Made by a program: the position numbers and the translations under genes. From Chryseobacterium shigense (GTDB taxonomy: Bacteria; Bacteroidota; Bacteroidia; Flavobacteriales; Weeksellaceae): 64,000 bases of DNA. Positions 34,369 through 43,033 of this stretch are shown one piece after another. The notes under the pieces are model-generated. The model was not told the origin of the DNA and did not search any database. It was given only the letters and a program-made list of their open reading frames with translations. Numbering within the stretch: position 1 is the stretch's first letter; each line of letters begins with the position of its first letter. The stretch covers positions 434,001 to 498,000 of the forward strand of contig NZ_FTNY01000003.1 of the NCBI RefSeq assembly GCF_900156575.1, in the 5' to 3' direction.

Positions 34369-34388
34369 CATCGGGCCGAAGCCCAATG
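34369..34388 (-). promoter_or_regulatory. UUCG-tetraloop hairpin between the two GH18 genes
   Basis: On the minus strand the mRNA would fold as CATTGGGC-UUCG-GCCCGATG, a very stable tetraloop stem, without a strong T run. It may protect or process mRNA ends between the paralogues. Confidence 0.5.
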
Positions 34389-34397
34389 ACTGTTTTT

Positions 34398-36542
34398 TTA
34401 TTTTATAATTAATTTTTCTGTCTGTTTCAAACTACCGTCCTGAGATTCAAACTGAATGATATAATTCCCCATCGAAAGCTTCGACAGATCATACGGGTGA
34501 TCTCCGGCCTGCAGTATTTTAGTTTCTACAACACCTCCATTAAAATTATAAACCGATAATTTTCCTCTGCTATATTCTTCAGGAACAGAAACCGTAAGCG
34601 GTGATGACGCACTCACAGGATTTGGGTATAATCTGATCTGTTTTTTAGCTGACACCAGCTCTGCACTTATCTTTTGATTTTTAGCACTTGCTGAAACCTT
34701 CTGAGTTCCTGCCGGACATGGAATATCTGTTGCCCAGTTGGAAGCATCCACACCTGTCAGCGTTAATGCCAATCCGTTTCCCGAACTGTCCTGAACTGAT
34801 GAACCGCTCCCTTCATTAAATTTCCAGTACGCAGCAAGAGCGGAAGCCGGCAGTGTTACATTACACATATTCTGACTGATCTCTGTCTGAGTTAATGCTC
34901 TTTTCCAAACTCTGACCTCATCTACTTTACCATTGAAATTTCTGGATGTATTGTATAAATATCCCACATTGAAAGCTCCGTTTGAAGCAACATTTCCGGT
35001 TTGGGATTTGGTAGCATCAAGAACGCCATTGATATAAATCTTCATAGCAGAACCGTCATACGTTGCTGCAACGTGATACCAGGTATTGGTATTTAATGCT
35101 GTAACTGAAGCCAGTTTTTGCTGAACATTATTGATACTTACCACAAACTGAAGCTTGTTGTTGGCAAGACTGGCATCTCCAAGTCTTAAAAATGCTGAAT
35201 TGCTGTCGCTCACCTCTGTTCCCATTACAGAAGAAATGTAAGGAGCTGCTGATTTGAAAGACGACGGTTTAATCCAGCCTTCAAAAGATAATGCCGAACC
35301 GTTTAAATTCATACTTCCTGCCGAGCCGGATTCACTGGTACCATCCAATAAAAGAGAGGTTGATCCTGACGGAATTGTCCCGCCTACACTTTTGAATCTC
35401 GGAGCGAAAATATAAGTACTTTTCACGCTGCAGTTCGTTCTGATTCTCCAGTCATACTCTGAATTGGCTGTCAATCCGGATATGTTGACAGAAGTAGCAG
35501 AAATCGCTGTTGCCGCGTTTGTCCATGTGGTAGCTGAAGATAATTTATAATCTACATCATAGGTATTGGTTCCTATCGCTGACCAGTTCAGTTTTGCACC
35601 TGTTCCGGTAAGGTTGCTGGTGAATAATCCGATTGGGGCATCACAATTGGCTCCAGCCGTCCATGACTGCAAAGGAGTGCTTAAAACTGTCTGCTGTCCG
35701 TATAAAGTTTGTGTTCCGGCAGAAAGCTGTGCTGTTTCATTGGTTCCGTGAAGGTCATACCAAAGGAAAAGTCCGTAGCCACCGGTTTTGGTTTGGCTGG
35801 CTAAGCTTGTCGTTGTAGAATTGGAAGTATTTCCCATCCAGACGGCTGCAGGAGAAATCTGTGCTTTCGTAAGAGGAGGAACATTGGGTGCAGAAAAAGT
35901 TCCATATGAGGCATTCCAACTGTAATTGATATAATCACCGACTCTCAATCCGTTCCAGGAAAGTCTTGAAGCTGCAGGACCATAATAATAGAAGGAAATG
36001 ATTTTATCCGGAAGCAGTGCTCTCAATTCCTGGACAAGCATCACAAAAGAGCTGTCATTGGGCTGGCCTGTTCCGTTTTGTCCGTAATCTGAATATTCAT
36101 CATCAAAATCAATTCCGTCCAGACCGTAAGCATTTACCGTATGGGCGAGCTGCTGTGCAAAATCACGCGCTGCTTCACGGGTTGGAAAATTACAAAACCC
36201 TGCTCCCTGGTGATTTCCAAGAATCGTTAAAACCACTTTCATGCCTTTATCCTGAAGCGGTTTTATATACGTGTTGGCATTGGTGAGTACCTTGGTCACG
36301 TTGTTATTATTGCTCAGATAGGCCCTTCCGCGGGCAGCATCATAATTAATATTGGCAGCGAAAATATTGACGACATTAAACAGATAATTCCCTGATGTCT
36401 GCAGCTTATAGGCTCCGGCATTCAGGATGTTATTGTTATTCACCTCTACATAGCATATTCCCGTAGGATTAAGCTGCTGTGCATGGAGCACAGGCATCGC
36501 ATGGATGATCATGAGGATCAAAGTAGTAATGGCTTTTTTCAT
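34398..36542 (-). CDS. Endo-beta-N-acetylglucosaminidase, GH18 Endo F1/Endo H type, second copy
   Basis: A 714-residue paralogue of the downstream GH18 enzyme. The signal peptide (to LHAQ) leads into NPTGICYVEVNN. The catalytic run is DGIDFDDE at 142-149 with Glu149. It has only one fibronectin III module (about 300-385), then a LamG-type domain, then a T9SS sorting domain starting LYPNPVSAS. Compared with its neighbour it lacks the second fibronectin module, and its C-terminal domain is more diverged than its catalytic part. The tandem pair suggests cleavage of different glycan classes or proteins. Both act outside the outer membrane, upstream of SusCD uptake. Confidence 0.9.
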   Translation of the reverse strand: MKKAITTLILMIIHAMPVLHAQQLNPTGICYVEVNNNNILNAGAYKLQTSGNYLFNVVNIFAANINYDAARGRAYLSNNNNVTKVLTNANTYIKPLQDKGMKVVLTILGNHQGAGFCNFPTREAARDFAQQLAHTVNAYGLDGIDFDDEYSDYGQNGTGQPNDSSFVMLVQELRALLPDKIISFYYYGPAASRLSWNGLRVGDYINYSWNASYGTFSAPNVPPLTKAQISPAAVWMGNTSNSTTTSLASQTKTGGYGLFLWYDLHGTNETAQLSAGTQTLYGQQTVLSTPLQSWTAGANCDAPIGLFTSNLTGTGAKLNWSAIGTNTYDVDYKLSSATTWTNAATAISATSVNISGLTANSEYDWRIRTNCSVKSTYIFAPRFKSVGGTIPSGSTSLLLDGTSESGSAGSMNLNGSALSFEGWIKPSSFKSAAPYISSVMGTEVSDSNSAFLRLGDASLANNKLQFVVSINNVQQKLASVTALNTNTWYHVAATYDGSAMKIYINGVLDATKSQTGNVASNGAFNVGYLYNTSRNFNGKVDEVRVWKRALTQTEISQNMCNVTLPASALAAYWKFNEGSGSSVQDSSGNGLALTLTGVDASNWATDIPCPAGTQKVSASAKNQKISAELVSAKKQIRLYPNPVSASSPLTVSVPEEYSRGKLSVYNFNGGVVETKILQAGDHPYDLSKLSMGNYIIQFESQDGSLKQTEKLIIK

Positions 36543-36724
36543 AATGTTTTTTTTAAGTTATTTTGATGTATTTATATCTATTCATTCCCTTCCAAAAAAG
36601 AAGAAAATGATCAGTTAATGCCTGAGAATGTCATAAGGTTTTCCCTCAATGAATTCTTTGTAAAACACTGCAACTAAAAAAACGGGAATAAAGGGCGTGC
36701 TGCCGCCTTCTGCAAATATCGAGT

Positions 36725-38152
36725 CTAAGTCAGTAAATCCTGGTTCTCGTTAAAGGTTTTCCATAACAGTTCTCCAAATAATGTATTGGCCCATGCAAAC
36801 CATTCTCTGGTGAACTTTTTATCATTGTCTTTATGGAAGGACTCATGCATAAAGCCTGTTCCTCCATGGGTTTTCCGTAAAGTATCTATACACCATTTGA
36901 TTTCCTTTCTGTCTTTCGTAGTAAGGGCTTTCATAATGATGCTCATTGGCCAGATCATATCAAGACCGATGTGCGGTCCACCGATTCCTTCTGCCAGTTT
37001 TCCTTTGAAAAAGAAAGGATTGTCTTCTGACCAAACGTAATTTCTGGTATTTATATAAACCGGATCATCAGCTTTTACAGCGCCCAGATAAGGAAGGCCT
37101 AAAAGGCTTGGACAATTGGCATCATCCATTAAATTATAACTCCCGAATCCATTGGTTTCAAAAGCATAAATCTTTCCATATTGAGGGTGATTGTAGATTC
37201 CGTATTTCTTGATGGCCGCGTCTACCTCATCAGCCAGACTGTTCAGCTGCTGAGCCAGCGCTTTTTCATTTTTGATCTGCGAAACCATTTCTGCTGCCTG
37301 GCGTAAACTCACGACTGCAAATAAATTGGAAGGAATAAGGAAAGCATAGATGGTAGCATCATCACTCGGACGGAACATAGAATTGATCAATCCTACAGGC
37401 TTTGTCGGATAACCGTAACCTCCCATCGGAATTCCATCTGTAGCCCAGGCTGTCGTACGCTCAAATTGATATGGACCTAAACCGGTTTTTCTCTGCTGCT
37501 CTATGAAAGTCTGTAAAGTCAGTTTAATTCCCTGAAGCCAATTGTTATCAAAAGGTGTCGTATCTCCCGTCGTTTTCCAGAAGTGGTAAGCCAGACGGAT
37601 TGGATAGCACAGTGAATCGATCTCCCATTTTCTTTCGTGGGTGCCGGGTTTCATATCGGTATGATCGTATTCTTTCCACTTGCTTATTTTATTGTTATCG
37701 TTATAAAAAGCATTGGCATAAGGATCCTTCAGGATGAATTCTGTCTGTTTGTGAATCACTCCGGAGATCAGTTTGTGAAGTTTTTCATCTTTCTTTGAGA
37801 ACTGCAGGTATGGGAAAACCTGTGCAGAACTGTCCCGAAGCCACATAGCATCTATATCTCCCGTGATCACATAAGTGTCCGGAGTTCCATTAATTTCTTT
37901 ATAAAAAACGGTGGTATCTAAAGTATTGGGAAAGCAGTTTTCAAAAAGCCATGACAGCTCTTTATTCTTCACTTTCTTTTTAAAAGCCTCAATTGCACTT
38001 TCTACCGCTTCACTCGTAAAATGTCTTTTATCTTTCGGAACGCGGACTACAGGGAAATTTTCTACGCTCAATGTTTTTGCGAAAACATTTTGAGTAAACA
38101 TCAATCCTGCTCCTGCCAGTGCACTTGTCTTTATAAATTTTCTCCTTTCCAT
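36725..38152 (-). CDS. GH125 exo-alpha-1,6-mannosidase
   Basis: A 475-residue protein of family GH125 (formerly DUF1237), inverting exo-alpha-1,6-mannosidases. Recognisable segments are DIDAMWLRDSSAQVFPYL, KWEIDSLCYPIRLAYHFW, DDATIYAFLIPSNLFAV, and GIGGPHIGLDMIWPMSI, which line the (alpha/alpha)6 active site. The N-terminus MERRKFIKTSALAGAG is a Tat-like signal (RRKFIK) followed by a hydrophobic stretch, so folded export to the periplasm is likely. In N-glycan breakdown it would remove the alpha-1,6 mannose left after GH92 trimming. It lies 30 bases after the second GH92 gene. Confidence 0.92.
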   Translation of the reverse strand: MERRKFIKTSALAGAGLMFTQNVFAKTLSVENFPVVRVPKDKRHFTSEAVESAIEAFKKKVKNKELSWLFENCFPNTLDTTVFYKEINGTPDTYVITGDIDAMWLRDSSAQVFPYLQFSKKDEKLHKLISGVIHKQTEFILKDPYANAFYNDNNKISKWKEYDHTDMKPGTHERKWEIDSLCYPIRLAYHFWKTTGDTTPFDNNWLQGIKLTLQTFIEQQRKTGLGPYQFERTTAWATDGIPMGGYGYPTKPVGLINSMFRPSDDATIYAFLIPSNLFAVVSLRQAAEMVSQIKNEKALAQQLNSLADEVDAAIKKYGIYNHPQYGKIYAFETNGFGSYNLMDDANCPSLLGLPYLGAVKADDPVYINTRNYVWSEDNPFFFKGKLAEGIGGPHIGLDMIWPMSIIMKALTTKDRKEIKWCIDTLRKTHGGTGFMHESFHKDNDKKFTREWFAWANTLFGELLWKTFNENQDLLT

Positions 38153-38182
38153 TATACTTTTATATTTCGTTATTTTTTTGAT

Positions 38183-40417
38183 CTATTTTACAGGCTTGCT
38201 TCCCATTACAAATTTCAGTTCGCCACCATTCATAATATCGCTGTGATTGATTTCCCAGCTTTTGAATTCTTTCCCGTTCAGGAACATTTTCTGAACATAG
38301 ATATTTTTATCCGAGATCTTCTCTGCAATGACTGTGAAGGTTTTTCCATTTTCCAGTTTTAAGGCTACTTTCGGAAACTGTGGCGCACCAATGGCGTATA
38401 CAGGTTTTCCGGGAGTCACCGGATAGAATCCTAATGAAGAGAAAATATACCATGCAGACATCTGGCCGCAGTCTTCATTATTGACAATGCCGTCTGGTTT
38501 TGCTGCGTACATATTATCGCGAATGAATTTGATCATTTTCTGGGTTTTGTAAGGAGCTCCTGCGTAGTTGTACAGGTAAGGAACATGATGCCCCGGTTCG
38601 TCACCGAATCCCAGAGAACCGATGAATCCTGAAATATCTACATGCTGCTCACCGATCATTTTAAGTTCTTCGGTAAAGGTTTTATCCAGTTTTTCTTCAA
38701 ATCCTTTTTTTCCTCCGTATAAATTCATCATTTCATCGATCTGATGAGGAACGAAGAAATCGTAAGCCCATATATTTCCGGACACCCAGTGCGGCTGAAG
38801 TTTTTTCCAGTCGTTGAGCGTAAAATCAGGAAGGAATTCTCCGTTTTTCTGTCTTGGCCAGAAATGTTTATTTTCTTTGTTGAAGGTGTTAAGGAAGCTC
38901 ATAGAACGTTTCTTATACACTTCCGCCTCTTCTTTTTTACCTAATTTTTCAGCAAGCTGCTGAATGCACCAGTCGTCATACGCATATTCCAGCGTTGCAG
39001 AAACTGAAGCTCCGTTTTCTGATGGGGTGTAGCCTAATTTAATATAATCATTAAGGCCTCCTCCGCCATCGCTGCTGCTCATTTTGTCTGTTAAAGAAGC
39101 ATCTTTCATCGCAGCAAATGCTTTCTCCTGATCAATTCCCGGCACCCCTTTGGAAATCGCGTCCCAGATCACCGACACACTGTGGTAACCAAGCATACAG
39201 AAGTTATCGTATCCACACAATTCCCAGATAGGCATGTGGTCTTTACGGTCTGTGTATCTGCTGATCAGAGAGTTGGCAAATTCTTTTGTATGTTTCTGAT
39301 CCATGATGGTCAACAAAGGGTGTGTTGCTCTGAAACCGTCCCAGTAGGAATACGTACTGTAGTTTGTAAACCATTTGGTATTCATGTTTTCCTGAGCAGC
39401 GACATAATCTCCATTGGTATCCATATACAGATTAGGCGCAATGAATGTGTGATACACTCCGGTATAGAATATTTTTCTCTGGTCATCCGTACCACCTGTC
39501 ACCTGGAATCTGTTGATAAGATCTCTCCAGGTATTCTGAGCTTTTTCTTTAGCCTGTGCAAAATTTACATTCTTAGCTTCGGCATCAAAGTTTTCCTGAG
39601 CACCTTCCGTACTTACGGGAGATAGAGAAACTTTTACTTCAATGCTTTCATTCTCTTCTGTTGAAAATCTCACAAAAGCTTTGGCATCTTTAGCTAGAGC
39701 AATTTTTTCGTTCTCTTTTAATTTTCCTTCAGAATAAGTTCCATAGGATTTAAACGGTTTTGAAAATTCCATCACGAAATACGCAAAACGTTTTCCGCCC
39801 CAGCCGTTGCTGTAGCAGTATCCTTTGATTTTATTGTTTCCTTCTACACTTACAAGAGTATGGTAAATATTCCCGAAGATTTTATTGGTAGGATCAATGA
39901 TGACATTGGATTCTTCACTCTTTGGGAAGGTATATTTATGGAAACCCACTCTCGGAGAAGCGGTCAGCTCGGCTTTAATTCCATAGCTGTCCAACATCAC
40001 GGAATAATATCCTGGTGATGCTGTTTCTCTTTCGTGGCTGAATGTAGAACGGTAGCCACTTTCCGGTTGGTCTTCCGAACCCGGAAGCATCTTTATTTTC
40101 CCGACGGTTGGCATTACTAAAATATCTCCAAGATCTGCCCAGCCTGTTCCGCTGAGATGATTATGACTGAATCCCATAATGGTTTTACTGCTGTAATGAT
40201 ATCCTGAACACCAATCCCAGTCGCCACTTTTGGTATTCTGATCCGGGCTGAGCTGGATCATTCCAAAAGGCGTAGTTGCTCCCGGAAAGGTATGGCCGTG
40301 CCCTCCTGTTCCTATGAAAGGATCTACCCATGAAAGGACATCATCCTTCCGCTGCTGGGCGTTTCCAACATGAGAAAACAGGATCATTGATAAAACTATA
40401 AATAGTTCTTTTTTCAT
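38183..40417 (-). CDS. GH92 family glycosidase lacking the usual catalytic Glu
   Basis: A 744-residue exported GH92 protein with signal peptide MKKELFIVLSMILFSHVGNA (ATG at 40417 preferred over 40423). Fold markers are present: WVDPFIGTGGHGHTFPGA, YSYWDGFRATHPLL, GDEPGHHVPYLYNYAGAPYK, and NNEDCGQMSAWYIFSSLGFYP with the base aspartate. At the catalytic-acid site, where GH92 enzymes have T-E-G-N, this protein has WVSGNIWAY, so Glu is replaced by Ser. Related GH92 enzymes with a replaced acid are known to act on mannosyl-phosphate, where the leaving group needs no protonation. A non-standard substrate or loss of activity is possible. The gene lies between GH130 and GH125. Confidence 0.88.
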   Translation of the reverse strand: MKKELFIVLSMILFSHVGNAQQRKDDVLSWVDPFIGTGGHGHTFPGATTPFGMIQLSPDQNTKSGDWDWCSGYHYSSKTIMGFSHNHLSGTGWADLGDILVMPTVGKIKMLPGSEDQPESGYRSTFSHERETASPGYYSVMLDSYGIKAELTASPRVGFHKYTFPKSEESNVIIDPTNKIFGNIYHTLVSVEGNNKIKGYCYSNGWGGKRFAYFVMEFSKPFKSYGTYSEGKLKENEKIALAKDAKAFVRFSTEENESIEVKVSLSPVSTEGAQENFDAEAKNVNFAQAKEKAQNTWRDLINRFQVTGGTDDQRKIFYTGVYHTFIAPNLYMDTNGDYVAAQENMNTKWFTNYSTYSYWDGFRATHPLLTIMDQKHTKEFANSLISRYTDRKDHMPIWELCGYDNFCMLGYHSVSVIWDAISKGVPGIDQEKAFAAMKDASLTDKMSSSDGGGGLNDYIKLGYTPSENGASVSATLEYAYDDWCIQQLAEKLGKKEEAEVYKKRSMSFLNTFNKENKHFWPRQKNGEFLPDFTLNDWKKLQPHWVSGNIWAYDFFVPHQIDEMMNLYGGKKGFEEKLDKTFTEELKMIGEQHVDISGFIGSLGFGDEPGHHVPYLYNYAGAPYKTQKMIKFIRDNMYAAKPDGIVNNEDCGQMSAWYIFSSLGFYPVTPGKPVYAIGAPQFPKVALKLENGKTFTVIAEKISDKNIYVQKMFLNGKEFKSWEINHSDIMNGGELKFVMGSKPVK

Positions 40418-40545
40418 AATCATAATAGGAAAATCTTAAAAATTTCTCAATATAAGAGTTTATTCAACAATATAAAAACCGAAGCAATGATTTCAACAAG
40501 CAGGAAAATAAAGTTGATCAGCATATTTTTGTATTTTGAATCAGC

Positions 40546-41517
40546 CTACAGCGAATTCTTTTTCATAAAGTCAATAATTTCAGAAATATATCCAAACGCA
40601 ATGGCCACAACGGTATCCGCTGCTCCATAATATACGGTTACCTTATCTCCTTCCGAAAGGGCAGCACATGGGAACACCACATTGGGAATATCTCCCGTAA
40701 GTTCATACAGTTCTGCCGGGGCCAGTAAATAAGGTTTCGTTCTGTACAGTACTTTCGACGGATCTTCAAGGTCCAGCAGCGATGCTCCCATAGAATAGCG
40801 GAACCCTCTGCAGGTATTGATCACTCCGTGATAGAAAAGCAGCCATCCTTCATCCGTTTTAATAGGAACAGGCCCTGCTCCTATCTTTGTGCACTGCCAC
40901 GCACTGTCTTCAAAAGGTGCAACCTTCATTACGCAACGGTGCTCGCCCCAGTATTTCATATCCGGACTGTAGCTGATGTAGATATCCCCGAAAGGCGTAT
41001 GTCCGTTATCACTCGGTCTGCTCAGCATGGCATATTTGCCGTCTATTTTTTCAGGGAAAAGAACTCCGTTTCTGTTGAAAGGAAGGAATGCATTTTCGCA
41101 CTGAAAGAATTCTTTAAAATCAAAAGTATAGGCTATTCCGATCGTCGGCCCATGATATCCGTTACACCATGTGATCCAGTAGCGGTCTTCTATAAAGGCA
41201 ACACGGGGGTCATATTTATAGTCAGATTCTATCATTTCAGTATTTCCGGCTTTCATATCAATAGGATCATGATTGATCTCCCAATTGATCCCATCCTTAC
41301 TGAAACCTGCAAAAATATTCATCTGCACGGCTTTATTATCGCAACGGAAAACTCCCGCGAACCCATCTTCAAAAGGAACCACCGCACTGTTAAAAATGCT
41401 GTTGGACGTAGGGATTGCATATCTGTTGATAATCGGATTTGCAGAGTAACGCCACATGATATCCCGGCTGTCTTCCGGACGATCCTGCCAAGGGATCTTT
41501 GCTGGTTGAAATGTCAT
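40546..41517 (-). CDS. GH130 beta-1,4-mannosyl-N-acetylglucosamine phosphorylase-like
   Basis: A 323-residue cytoplasmic enzyme of family GH130. It has the five-bladed propeller signatures: [20 protein letters not shown] near the N-terminus, [40 protein letters not shown] with the catalytic aspartate, and [21 protein letters not shown], then [17 protein letters not shown]130 enzymes split beta-1,4-mannosides with phosphate to give mannose-1-P. The N-glycan type acts on Man-beta-1,4-GlcNAc. That substrate fits what the GH18, GH92 and GH125 enzymes here would leave. No signal peptide is present, matching a cytoplasmic step after MFS import. Confidence 0.88.
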   Translation of the reverse strand: MTFQPAKIPWQDRPEDSRDIMWRYSANPIINRYAIPTSNSIFNSAVVPFEDGFAGVFRCDNKAVQMNIFAGFSKDGINWEINHDPIDMKAGNTEMIESDYKYDPRVAFIEDRYWITWCNGYHGPTIGIAYTFDFKEFFQCENAFLPFNRNGVLFPEKIDGKYAMLSRPSDNGHTPFGDIYISYSPDMKYWGEHRCVMKVAPFEDSAWQCTKIGAGPVPIKTDEGWLLFYHGVINTCRGFRYSMGASLLDLEDPSKVLYRTKPYLLAPAELYELTGDIPNVVFPCAALSEGDKVTVYYGAADTVVAIAFGYISEIIDFMKKNSL

Positions 41518-41557
41518 AAAGTATTTTTACTTTTATTTAATATGTTTAATGAATGAT

Positions 41558-42844
41558 TTAGTGTTCTTTCGGCTGATCAGGATAAGAAAACGGAACGAGT
41601 AATGTCACGACAAAAGCGGGTATGGTAGCGATGAGTACCCAGATAAAGAACATTTTATATCCTATCCAGTCACTGATCATTCCGCTGAACATTCCGGGAA
41701 TCATTACCCCAAGATTCATAATCCCGGTTGCAAAAGCATAATGAGCCGTTTTATGTTCACCCGGTGCGATCTGCTGCATTATGTAAAGCATCAGCCCCAC
41801 AAAACCGAATCCGTAACCAAAATATTCCACCACCACGGCAATTCCTACCGGAAGCAGTTCTGTCGGCTGGAAATAGGCCAGTAATGCATAGACTATAAAT
41901 GGAATATTAAAGGCTGAACAGAGCCATATCAGCGATCTTTTCAGTCCTCTGGCAGCAATGAAATAACCGGCCAGTACAGATCCTAAAATAAATGCCGCTG
42001 AACCGTAGGTCCCATAAATAAGTCCAATCTCTGAAGTAGACAATCCCAGTCCGCCTGAAGTTCTAGGAGCTTTGAAAAATAAAGGGGCAATTTTGATCGC
42101 AAATCCTTCCGCAAAACGGTAGAGGATAATGAAGAGGACGGCCCATATGATGTTTTTCTTTTTGAAGAAAGAAATGATCACTTCCAACAGCTCTTTACGA
42201 ACGTTTCCAGCTTTTCTGGTTTCTTTTTCCTGTTTATTTTCTTTCGGTAAAACAGCGTAATGATAAATAGCCAGCAAAAAAAACAGAAGGCCATAAATCC
42301 CCATGATGATCATCCAGGCATTGACAACTCCTTTTGTTTTTTCTAAAACGCCGGCAAAATAAACCAGAACTCCGCTGCTTATGATTTTGGCCAAATTATA
42401 AAAAGCTCCCTGCCAGCCAATGTATTTTGCCTGTTCTTTGTTCGTTAAAAAATTGATATAGGTTCCGTCTGCAGCAATGTCATGCGTGGCGCCACAAAAT
42501 GCAACCACCGCAAAAAGAGCAATGCTGTATTTGAAAAAATCCGGCAAAGGAAGCGTTAAGGCAACCAAAGCAAACAGAATTCCGATAGCAAACTGAGTGG
42601 CAACAACAAAGAACTTTTTAGTCTTATAAATCTCCAGAAAAGGGCTCCAGAGAGGTTTTAAGGTCCAGGAAAACATAATAAGTGCCGTCCAGAATGTAAT
42701 CTTGGAATCTGAAACACCCATATCCTTATACATAATTCCGGAAACCGCATTAATGGTCACAAAGGGTATTCCCATTGCAAAATATAATGTGGAGATCCAG
42801 AAGATCGGCTTTACTGAGCGAGTTTCAGATTTATTGTTTCCCAT
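41558..42844 (-). CDS. MFS importer, AmpG/PAT-like
   Basis: A 428-residue, 12-span major facilitator. FWISTLYFAMGIPFVTINAV at the N-terminus, then CGATHDIAADGTYINFLT and YIGWQGAFYNLAKIISSG, are reminiscent of AmpG-type carriers, which import GlcNAc-containing sugars across the inner membrane. In this locus the likely cargo is a short mannosyl-GlcNAc glycan for GH130. The ATG at 42844 (MGNNKSETR) is used: the upstream extension to a TTG at 42934 has no membrane or family character. It precedes GH130 by 40 bases and follows SusD after 189 noncoding bases. Confidence 0.85.
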   Translation of the reverse strand: MGNNKSETRSVKPIFWISTLYFAMGIPFVTINAVSGIMYKDMGVSDSKITFWTALIMFSWTLKPLWSPFLEIYKTKKFFVVATQFAIGILFALVALTLPLPDFFKYSIALFAVVAFCGATHDIAADGTYINFLTNKEQAKYIGWQGAFYNLAKIISSGVLVYFAGVLEKTKGVVNAWMIIMGIYGLLFFLLAIYHYAVLPKENKQEKETRKAGNVRKELLEVIISFFKKKNIIWAVLFIILYRFAEGFAIKIAPLFFKAPRTSGGLGLSTSEIGLIYGTYGSAAFILGSVLAGYFIAARGLKRSLIWLCSAFNIPFIVYALLAYFQPTELLPVGIAVVVEYFGYGFGFVGLMLYIMQQIAPGEHKTAHYAFATGIMNLGVMIPGMFSGMISDWIGYKMFFIWVLIATIPAFVVTLLVPFSYPDQPKEH

Positions 42845-43033
42845 ATTCAAATTAAAATAGTAAAGAAAAGAGGACCTCTCAAAAGGGGTCATTCCGGATT
42901 GAAACGAAACTAAAATTGAAGAATTCTGAAACAAACGTTTTAAGAAATTTCTCCTTCCGGAATGAAAAAAACCAAATTAAATCTAACTTTTGAGATGGCC
43001 TCTCTATCTTTATTTTTGATCTGCTTAAAATTA

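Noticed and set aside
40828..41556. 242-codon ORF on the plus strand
   Set aside because: It lies antisense to the well-supported GH130 gene and shows no family features.
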